Origin: Deltaproteobacteria bacterium
GTDB taxonomy: Bacteria > Desulfobacterota > Desulfarculia > Adiutricales > JAFDHD01
Direction of reading: 5' to 3'
NCBI GenBank assembly: GCA_019308995.1
Contig: JAFDHD010000017.1
Location: 1 to 38,733, forward strand
Length of the DNA: 38,733 bases
In this document: positions 32,759 to 38,733 of the stretch, in pieces
Layout of the letters: each line of letters begins with the position of its first letter
Numbering within the stretch: the first letter of the stretch is position 1
Notes under the pieces: generated by a model
The model's database searches: none
What the model saw: only the letters and a program-made list of their open reading frames with translations
What the model was told of the DNA's origin: nothing
Made by a program: the position numbers and the translations under genes

Positions 32759-32801
32759 TGGAATATTTCCAAGGAATCAAGAACTAACGAATGAGGCGAA
32801 C

Positions 32802-34073
32802 ATGGGTTTGATTACCTGGGTCAAAGCAAGATTTAGTCGCAGCGGATTAAAGTCAAGCGCAGGTCTTATGCCCGGACTTTTAACCACAACCTGGCAGGAC
32901 GGTCGCGAGCTGATCCGCCCTGGCCATTACCAGAGCCAGATCGAAGCAAACAAGCACTGGGTTTACGTCTGCGCGCAAAAAAATGCAGCGGCCGTGGCTT
33001 CGAGCAAAATGCGTCTTTATGCGGCCCGAAGCGATAAGGAAAGGACTCTGGTCAAGACCAGCCCGGTTGAGCTTGAGGTCAAAGATTTCCTGGCCTCAAA
33101 TCCGGGGCTCAAAGACTGGATCAGAAAGGGACTCGACATCGAGGAGGTGGAAGAGCATCCGTTTTTAAATTTAATGAAGAATGTAAATTCCTTCATAGGC
33201 CGCTTTACCCTGCTTGAGACGACCGAGCTTTTTCTGGAACTGACTGGCAATGCATACTGGTACGTGATTTCTAACGCCCTGGGCCTGCCGGCTGAGATCT
33301 GGCTTATACCTTCGCAGCACACCTCCATTGTCGGGTCAAAAGATCACTTTATTTCCGGGTACACCTACAGACTTGCTTCCGAGGAGGTGACCCTCTCTCC
33401 AGAGGAGGTCGTACACTTCAAGTTTCCCAACCCCGCGAATATGCGCTACGGCCGTTCACCGCTCATGGCCGTGGTTGACACCTACAACATATTTGAAAAC
33501 ATGCAAACCTTTGAGAATGCCTTGTTCAGCAACATGGCTCGGCCGGAAGGCGTACTGACCACGGATCAAACCCTGGGTAAGGCCGAGATTGAGACGCTGC
33601 GGGAGATGTGGTCCGAGAGATACGGCGGGGTCAAGAAGGCTGGAAAGATCGCGGTCCTGGCCGCCGGGCTTAAGTACCAGAACATCACCATGAGCCCGAG
33701 AGAGCTTTCTTTTCTGGCTGGCCGCAAGATGGGGCGGGAGGAAATCTGTGCCGCCTTTGGCGTGCCGCTATCCAAGGTCACCGCGGAAAACGTGAACCTG
33801 GCCAATGCCAAGGTCGGGGAGGAGCAGTACCAGCGGGATACCATCAGGCCCAGACTCTGGCGGATCGAGGAAAAAATAAACGAGAGCCTCATGCCTCGCT
33901 ATGCGCCGAATATCTTCGTGGCCTTTGACGATCCAGTGCCAGCCGACCGTGAGTTTGAGCTGAAGAAGATACAGGCTGGGCTTACCACAAACTTCCTGAC
34001 CATCAACGAGGTCAGGAAAAGAGAGGGCCTGCCGTCGGTCAGTTGGGGAGATAAGCCGTGGAAGGACGACTAG
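32802..34073 (+). CDS. Phage portal protein (HK97 family)
   Basis: A 423-residue protein forming the dodecameric DNA gate at one head vertex. ATG 32802 has GAGG just upstream; the longer open frame from 32676 only runs back into the terminase gene. Family features: NKHWVYVCAQKNAAAVAS near the start, the L-L-E-T-T-E-L-F-L-E-L-T-G-N-A-Y-W phrase, VVHFKFPNPANMRYGRSPL, and near the end FGVPLSKVT with NLANAKV. It lies 43 bases after terL. Confidence 0.93.
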   Translation: MGLITWVKARFSRSGLKSSAGLMPGLLTTTWQDGRELIRPGHYQSQIEANKHWVYVCAQKNAAAVASSKMRLYAARSDKERTLVKTSPVELEVKDFLASNPGLKDWIRKGLDIEEVEEHPFLNLMKNVNSFIGRFTLLETTELFLELTGNAYWYVISNALGLPAEIWLIPSQHTSIVGSKDHFISGYTYRLASEEVTLSPEEVVHFKFPNPANMRYGRSPLMAVVDTYNIFENMQTFENALFSNMARPEGVLTTDQTLGKAEIETLREMWSERYGGVKKAGKIAVLAAGLKYQNITMSPRELSFLAGRKMGREEICAAFGVPLSKVTAENVNLANAKVGEEQYQRDTIRPRLWRIEEKINESLMPRYAPNIFVAFDDPVPADREFELKKIQAGLTTNFLTINEVRKREGLPSVSWGDKPWKDD

Positions 34074-34133
34074 GGCGGTTTGTTGATTTTTTAGGGAAAC
34101 CCTTTTCAGCGAAAAAAGAAACGGAGAAGGAAG

Positions 34134-35096
34134 ATGCAGACTGATGTTTCAACTGAACGCATTGTGGTCACTGATGAATTGGCCGGGCGTTTTGGCCTGG
34201 AAAAAGGGTTGGAACTGATTCGTAAGGCCTGTGCTACGCCTCTGGCCAAGGAGGCGGTTAATGAAGAAGAGCGGTCCATTATTAGCATTATTTCCACGGG
34301 TGATGTTGACCGCGACGGCGACGTGCTCCGGCCGGACGGTATGAACGACCAGGCCTTTCGCCGACATCCGATCGTCCTTTTTGGGCACCGCTATCAGGAG
34401 CTCCCTATCGGCCGTAACGAGTGGATCAGGGTTTTGGGAAAAAAGGTGATCGCCAAAACCGTTTATGTGCCAGGAGATATCAATCCATTTGCCGAAAGGA
34501 TTTTTTTCTTTCGTCAGCGCGGTTTCCCGCTGGCTCAATCCATAGGCTTTATCGCAGTTGAAACTACCTGGGTCGGGGAAGATGATTTTGGAGAGGAACT
34601 GGAGGATGTGGTTAGCAGGGGCTGGGTGCAAAAGGACCAGAGGAATCTGGTCAGGCGCATCATCAAGAAATGGATCCTGTATGAGTATTCAGACGTGGTC
34701 GTGCCTGCTAACCCCGAGGCTCTGGCGCTTGCGGTGAGTAAGGGTCTGGTAACCGCCAGCGAGGCTGAACGGTTCGAAGACAAAGCTAGAAAACCGGGAG
34801 CCTGGACTTCTTCACCCCTGGAGCCGGAACAAGGTGATTCTCCATCGGCCTTGATATATCTGGGCAATCGGATCGAAAGGGTTGAGGCCGAGAAAAAAGC
34901 GCTGAAGGCGGAGATCGAACGGCTCAAAAAGAAGTGCGAACAAAAGGATCTCCAGGGCGATGTCATAACCCTGGAAGGCCTGGAAAGGATTCTGCCAGCG
35001 ATCACCAGGGTTTTCCAGAAAGAGGTCAAAGAAGCCTCAAGGGAATTTACACACACCCTGGCCAGAATCACCGGGAAGGTCACACTTCCGCTATGA
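34134..35096 (+). CDS. HK97-type prohead protease
   Basis: A 320-residue protein. The protease part is at about residues 45-200, with STGDVDRDGDVLRPDGM, catalytic H85 in VLFGHRYQE and S136 in LAQSIGF, as in HK97 gp4. The C-terminal 80 residues are charged and coiled-coil-like (RIERVEAEKKALKAEIERLK), perhaps a scaffolding function fused behind the protease. It processes the major capsid protein precursor during head assembly. GGAGAAGGAAG is the ribosome site. It is followed by the capsid gene after 106 bases. Confidence 0.88.
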   Translation: MQTDVSTERIVVTDELAGRFGLEKGLELIRKACATPLAKEAVNEEERSIISIISTGDVDRDGDVLRPDGMNDQAFRRHPIVLFGHRYQELPIGRNEWIRVLGKKVIAKTVYVPGDINPFAERIFFFRQRGFPLAQSIGFIAVETTWVGEDDFGEELEDVVSRGWVQKDQRNLVRRIIKKWILYEYSDVVVPANPEALALAVSKGLVTASEAERFEDKARKPGAWTSSPLEPEQGDSPSALIYLGNRIERVEAEKKALKAEIERLKKKCEQKDLQGDVITLEGLERILPAITRVFQKEVKEASREFTHTLARITGKVTLPL

Positions 35097-35202
35097 AAAA
35101 AGGCGGGTTTTTCGTGAGGCTGTCTGATGGTCTCTTTGAAAAATTTTTAAAAGCTACTTCAAATAGTGGTTTGGAACTAATTCCTAAAAGGAGGAGATAA
35201 AA

Positions 35203-36432
35203 ATGACGGAAGTTTCTATTGAACAAGTTGAGACGATTGTCGCTGAAGCCTTGAAGCGGGCGGGCGAACCCAGCCGGGAAGAGTTGAAAGCCACTGTGGA
35301 GAGCCTTCTTGCTTCCCTTAAGAAGGCTGACCGCACGGACTTCAGGCCTGGGGCAGAGGAAAACGAAACTGGAAAGGGAGAAAGGCCGGGTCAGTTCAAG
35401 TTTTTTGGTGAACAGCTTATGGCCGTGGTCAAGGCTGGCAAACCCGGCGGCGCGGTGGATCCCAGGCTGACAACCAAGGCAGCTTCGGGACTCGGTGAAA
35501 ATGTACCTTCGGACGGCGGCTTTTTGATTCAGGAAGGTTTCGTTTCCGAGCTGCTGAGGCGAACCTATGAAACAGGCGTGATTGCGGCCCGCTGCCGGCG
35601 CATTCCCATCAGTTCCAATTCCAACGCCCTAAAAATTAATACCGTTGCCGAGACCAGCCGTGCCAACGGTTCGCGTTGGGGCGGCGTTGAGGCTTTCTGG
35701 GCGGGTGAGGCCGATGAGTATACGGCCAGCAAGCCAAAGTTTCGCCAGATGCGCCTCGAACTAGGCAAGCTCACCGGCCTCTGCTATGCCACGGATGAAC
35801 TTCTTGATGACGCCACCGCGCTGGAGGCGGTGATCAGGCTGGCGTTCAGCGAGGAATTCGGTTTTAAGATTGACGACGCCATTATCCACGGTCTTGGTTC
35901 GGACCAGCCGCTGGGAATAATGAATTCTGACTGTCTGATTACCGTGGACGCTGAAAGCGAGCAGGGGGCGAACACCGTTGAGTTTAAAAATATCGTCAAC
36001 ATGTGGGCTCGTATGTGGGGCAGGTCGAGACCAAACGCCGTCTGGCTGATCAATCAGGACATCGAGCCGCAGCTCTACACCATGACCATGACGGTGGGCC
36101 AGGGCGGCGTGGCCGTTTATCTTCCCACCGGCGGCTTGAACGACAGCCCTTACAGCCAGCTTCTCGGTCGGCCTGTCATCCCGGTTGAATACTGCGAGAG
36201 TCTGGGTTCTAAAGGAGACATTATCCTGGCCGATTTCAGCCAGTACCTCCTTGTGGATAAGGGCGGGGTGGACTCGGCCCGAAGCATTCACGTGCGCTTC
36301 GTCTATGATGAAACCACCTTCAGGTTCACCTATCGCCTGGACGGCCAGACTATCTGGGAGGCGCCGCTGACGCCTCACAAGGGCGGAAGCACCCTGAGTC
36401 CCTTTGTAACTTTAGCTGCCAGAGAATCATAA
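35203..36432 (+). CDS. HK97-type phage major capsid protein
   Basis: A 409-residue shell protein. The first 90 residues are charged and helix-rich, resembling the delta-domain cleaved by the prohead protease. The HK97 fold then starts with PSDGGFLIQEGFVSELLRR (102-120), followed by MRLELGKLTGLCYATDELLDD and QPLGIM. The ribosome site AAAGGAGGAG is very strong, as expected for the most abundant virion protein. Confidence 0.95.
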   Translation: MTEVSIEQVETIVAEALKRAGEPSREELKATVESLLASLKKADRTDFRPGAEENETGKGERPGQFKFFGEQLMAVVKAGKPGGAVDPRLTTKAASGLGENVPSDGGFLIQEGFVSELLRRTYETGVIAARCRRIPISSNSNALKINTVAETSRANGSRWGGVEAFWAGEADEYTASKPKFRQMRLELGKLTGLCYATDELLDDATALEAVIRLAFSEEFGFKIDDAIIHGLGSDQPLGIMNSDCLITVDAESEQGANTVEFKNIVNMWARMWGRSRPNAVWLINQDIEPQLYTMTMTVGQGGVAVYLPTGGLNDSPYSQLLGRPVIPVEYCESLGSKGDIILADFSQYLLVDKGGVDSARSIHVRFVYDETTFRFTYRLDGQTIWEAPLTPHKGGSTLSPFVTLAARES

Positions 36433-36482
36433 GTAAAAGCGGGGAAATATTTAAGCCCTTTTTTGAAAAAGGAGAAGGAAAG

Positions 36483-36947
36483 ATGCTGAGTGAAAAGGTA
36501 AAAATTGTCAACATGGGTCCGCCTGTGGACGTGAATGGCTCAGGCCTGGACGGCGACTATGTGAGCCTGAAAAACTACAGGTGGGCGACCATTGTGATTC
36601 AACTGGGTGTGACCGGCGCGGCTGGCAAGATTACCGTGGAAGAGGCCAAGGCCGTTGACGGAACCGGCGCTCAGGCCATGGGCTTCAACTACCGCGCCGA
36701 GGAAACGGCCGAAGGAGACACCCTGGAGGCATTAACGGCCACTTCGGCCGCAAACGGCATCTCGACCAGCACCAATGACAATATCTTCTACGTCATTGAA
36801 ATTTCGGCTGACGAGCTGTCAGAAGGGTATGACTGCATCCGCGTGCGCATGACTGATCCCGCGGCGGCAACCCTGGTTTCTATGTGCGCCGTCTTGAGTC
36901 AGGCGCGGTATAGCCAGGAAAACATGCCTTCAGCCATTACAGATTAA
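36483..36947 (+). CDS. Phage head-region protein, perhaps decoration protein
   Basis: A 154-residue protein that I do not recognise. It appears all-beta (VSLKNYRWATIVIQLGVTG; ITVEEAKAVDG; FYVIEISADELSEGYDCIRVRM), with two cysteines. The position, right after the capsid gene with its own AAGGAGAAGG site, is where head decoration or stabilisation proteins are often encoded. That role is inferred from position only. Confidence 0.7.
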   Translation: MLSEKVKIVNMGPPVDVNGSGLDGDYVSLKNYRWATIVIQLGVTGAAGKITVEEAKAVDGTGAQAMGFNYRAEETAEGDTLEALTATSAANGISTSTNDNIFYVIEISADELSEGYDCIRVRMTDPAAATLVSMCAVLSQARYSQENMPSAITD

Positions 36948-36949
36948 TC

Positions 36950-37165
36950 ATGCTGGTTAAATTCAAGAGACGTCACCGTTTTTTTAAGGCTGGGGAGGTA
37001 CGGGAGGTGCCGGATCACATCGGCTTAAAGTATGCCCAGACCGGGATAGTTACCATCATTAAAAAAGATCATGGGCCTCTCAAGCCTTCCAGCCCTGAAA
37101 ACAAGGCGATTCAGGGTTCTCAAAGGCCTCCTTTAAGAAAAGGAAGAAGCAAGAAAAAGGAGTGA
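36950..37165 (+). CDS. Small basic phage protein, unknown function
   Basis: A 71-residue, very basic protein (MLVKFKRRHRFFKAGEVREV at the start, KGRSKKKE at the end). It begins three bases after the previous stop, so it is translationally coupled. FKAGEVREVPDHIGLKYAQTGIV resembles the short beta-barrel seen in small head or head-tail proteins near capsid genes. The function is not known. Confidence 0.65.
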   Translation: MLVKFKRRHRFFKAGEVREVPDHIGLKYAQTGIVTIIKKDHGPLKPSSPENKAIQGSQRPPLRKGRSKKKE

Positions 37166-37392
37166 TGGATCCCGGTCAGGTATGTGGCCGGGCGGTTTAA
37201 GTTCGATAAAGAGCCGTTCAGGAAAATACTTAAAGGCAAAAAATTGCCATGATGGAGAGCAGAACGGCGAGGTAATTTCAGACATCTTTTAGAAGGGGTT
37301 TGTAATCAGGATTACTTCGCCAGGCTCTCCCTGGCCCCAGACGGAAATTCCATTTCATCGGTTGCAGGCCGAGATTAAAGACTGAATCTGAC
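37166..37392. other. Gap in the phage module
   Basis: 227 bases between small genes, where head-tail connector genes would often lie; no credible frame is seen. CCCGG/CCGGG around 37170-37191 could be a weak hairpin after the 71-residue gene. Confidence 0.4.
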
Positions 37393-38733
37393 ATGGATGA
37401 GAAATCATACAAGAGCCCGTTATCCAGGACACAGGAACTCATTGAATACAGCGACGGCCGTAAAGCCGTGCGCTGCTATGGCCCGCACAACCCGCATTAT
37501 TTCATGGACGAATCAGGTGCCTTGCAGCCCATTCAGATAGCGCAGCTTGAGGAAGCGGTTTCAGCCGTGGGAGATATTTTCCTACGCAAACGGAATGTCG
37601 TTTCAGTTGGATTCAGAAAGGACGCTGGCCTTTATAAATACCTCGGCCTGCGCCCGGACTTCAACCAGGCCATTGGTGATGAGCAGCTTGAATTCTCCAT
37701 CGAGGAAATCAAATTAGACGGCCAGGCCCAGAATATTGATCTAAGCAAGAACCAGGTCGTTTCTCCTATCGCCGTTGATCTGGGCGGCGTCGTTGTCCGT
37801 TCCACGCGCCAAGGCACCCGCCAGATGGTCAAGGTTTCAGGTCCAATCAAGGATTTCAGAATCGCTTTCAAGCTTCACCTTAAAGGCCTGAAAATCGAAC
37901 ACCGCGCCGACCTTGATGAATACTGGATTTACAACGATCAGGGTGAATTCAGATTCAGGATCGTCCAGCCTCAAATAATAGATGCAAGTACATTCAGGCC
38001 CTTGGAAGGTGAATATGGTGATCTTATACAGGACTTGGTTAAACACTCGTTAATTGATAATGGAGATGGCACATATACCTATATCAAAGAGCCAGGCAAG
38101 GACTTTGCCCGGGCTGACCTTCCCAAGGATTTTCTGATTGACGCTGATACAGTCTACAGCTCTACGGCAGATGGTCGTGTTTATTACACTGATGCCGATT
38201 GGGATGTAGCACATGATGCCGAAACTGGAGAAGGTTTCTCGGCGGCCGAGACATGCTCCGGCTTGGCGCACACTTGTTTTTTAATAGGTGCTGACTATCG
38301 AATTCACAGATCGTTTTATTATTTCGATGTAAGCGGTCTGAGTGGCACTGTAAGTTCCGGCTCTGTTAATGTATATGGATATACATACGCACAGGGCAAC
38401 GTTTGTGCTCAAAAGGGCACACAAGGGGACACTCTCGCTGCAATTGACTATGACGCTTTCACTGGCGAGTACTATAGTGTGGTTGATTGGTTGATTGATC
38501 AATACAATTCAATGACGCTATCAGCTCAGGGGAAAACTGATTTACAGAGTGTTATTGGAAGCGGAACATTCAAGGTTTGCTGTCGAGAAAGAGATGGCGC
38601 TTATTATGCTGAGGAAGAGGGAACTACCAAAGACCCCTATCTGGAGGTAACGCTAAGCGGCGCCACCACTCTGATCGTTGATGATGGCTCCCACGCCCAC
38701 AGCGCCGAAAGCCCCAGCCTCACACAACTCCAT
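37393..38733 (+). CDS. Phage fibre-like/structural protein, partial (3' end outside window)
   Basis: The frame from ATG 37393 stays open for 447 codons to the right edge. The N-terminal 200 residues (PHNPHYFMDESGALQPIQIAQ; SIEEIKLDGQAQNIDLSKNQ) read as a beta-rich virion domain of unknown type. Residues about 300-425 resemble a DNRLRE-like beta-sandwich (RSFYYFDVSGLSG; SVNVYGYTYAQG; DPYLEVTLSG). The last visible residues, DDGSHAHSAESPSLTQLH, match the beginning of the short H-x-H-x-A-x(n)-L-T-Q-x-H repeats known from phage and bacterial surface proteins. Base use becomes more AT-rich from about 38000. A tail fibre or virion adhesin is the best guess. No strong ribosome site is seen. Confidence 0.75.
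   Translation, partial: MDEKSYKSPLSRTQELIEYSDGRKAVRCYGPHNPHYFMDESGALQPIQIAQLEEAVSAVGDIFLRKRNVVSVGFRKDAGLYKYLGLRPDFNQAIGDEQLEFSIEEIKLDGQAQNIDLSKNQVVSPIAVDLGGVVVRSTRQGTRQMVKVSGPIKDFRIAFKLHLKGLKIEHRADLDEYWIYNDQGEFRFRIVQPQIIDASTFRPLEGEYGDLIQDLVKHSLIDNGDGTYTYIKEPGKDFARADLPKDFLIDADTVYSSTADGRVYYTDADWDVAHDAETGEGFSAAETCSGLAHTCFLIGADYRIHRSFYYFDVSGLSGTVSSGSVNVYGYTYAQGNVCAQKGTQGDTLAAIDYDAFTGEYYSVVDWLIDQYNSMTLSAQGKTDLQSVIGSGTFKVCCRERDGAYYAEEEGTTKDPYLEVTLSGATTLIVDDGSHAHSAESPSLTQLH

Larger units (their letters stand above)
30801..38733 (+). mobile_element. Phage packaging/head module (HK97 type), right end outside window
   Basis: Gene order small terminase, large terminase, portal, prohead protease, major capsid, two small genes, fibre-like gene, all on the plus strand, is that of tailed phages and prophages. 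All reading frames are intact. No integrase, lysis or tail-tube genes are in view, so it may be a prophage continuing to the right, a satellite, or a gene-transfer-agent-like remnant. Confidence 0.85.

Noticed and set aside
32676-32801. Longer start of the portal gene inside the terminase gene
   Set aside because: ATG 32802 has its own ribosome site and gives the family N-terminus; the extension is a shadow of terL.
1-38733. CRISPR array, rRNA or insertion sequence
   Set aside because: No regularly spaced identical repeats, no rRNA-like segment and no transposase frame were found by reading.

Overview
The window reads as chromosome of an anaerobic, Gram-negative bacterium, most likely a member of the Desulfobacterota (former Deltaproteobacteria). 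This is inferred from gene content: a heptosyltransferase-type glycosyltransferase (LPS), a DUF2284 cysteine protein, an AcuB-like CBS-ACT protein, a small four-cysteine protein of a type common in that phylum, and a stand-alone family 5 solute-binding protein. There is no rRNA, and I found no tRNA, CRISPR array or insertion sequence. Genes are dense on both strands, with ordinary Shine-Dalgarno sites.

Layout. (1) 1-6897, minus strand: a six-gene MoxR/DUF58/von Willebrand A operon with three poorly characterised membrane or exported partners; the last gene runs off the left edge. (2) 7334-8407, plus: branched-chain aminotransferase (ilvE), ending at a terminator shared with (3). (3) 8490-11608: a small regulatory island. 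It holds a minus-strand LexA/CI-type repressor with a self-cleavage signature, an operator palindrome lying in the spacer of a rightward promoter, a possible short terminated RNA, a Cas4/AddB-like nuclease-fold protein with two cysteine clusters, and a 67-residue helix-turn-helix protein. (4) 11679-21000: cell-envelope genes, namely a solute-binding protein, a Spy/CpxP-like protein, a 1062-residue surface protein with beta-helix and InlB-type repeats, a small Cys4 protein, a FecR protein with a threonine-rich tail, and a GT9 glycosyltransferase. (5) 21147-30572: metabolic and housekeeping genes. On the plus strand are a tyrosine-phosphatase-like protein, cupin, amidase and D-cysteine desulfhydrase-like PLP enzyme. 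On the minus strand are RidA, AcuB-like CBS-ACT and a methyltransferase. Then on the plus strand come a Tat-signal mini-protein, histidine phosphatase, DUF2284, a Rieske-like protein lacking one ligand, and PhzF. (6) 30930-38733, plus: the packaging and head module of a tailed phage of HK97 type, in the order terminase small, terminase large, portal, prohead protease, major capsid, two small head genes and a long fibre-like gene cut by the right edge. Direct repeats phased at 21 bp lie just upstream of the small terminase gene.

How parts may work together. The MoxR operon is a self-contained chaperone/vWA membrane system. The PLP enzymes (ilvE, the desulfhydrase) and RidA form a logical set, because RidA removes the reactive enamine that such enzymes release. 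The phage head module has no integrase or repressor next to it. The only phage-style repressor in the window is the S24 protein some 20 kb to the left, in island (3). Whether it controls the head module, or only its own neighbourhood, cannot be settled here.

Most unusual parts: the repressor-operator-RNA-nuclease island at 8.5-11.6 kb, the phased repeats before the terminase, the Rieske protein without its second histidine, and the surface and fibre proteins with repeat architecture.
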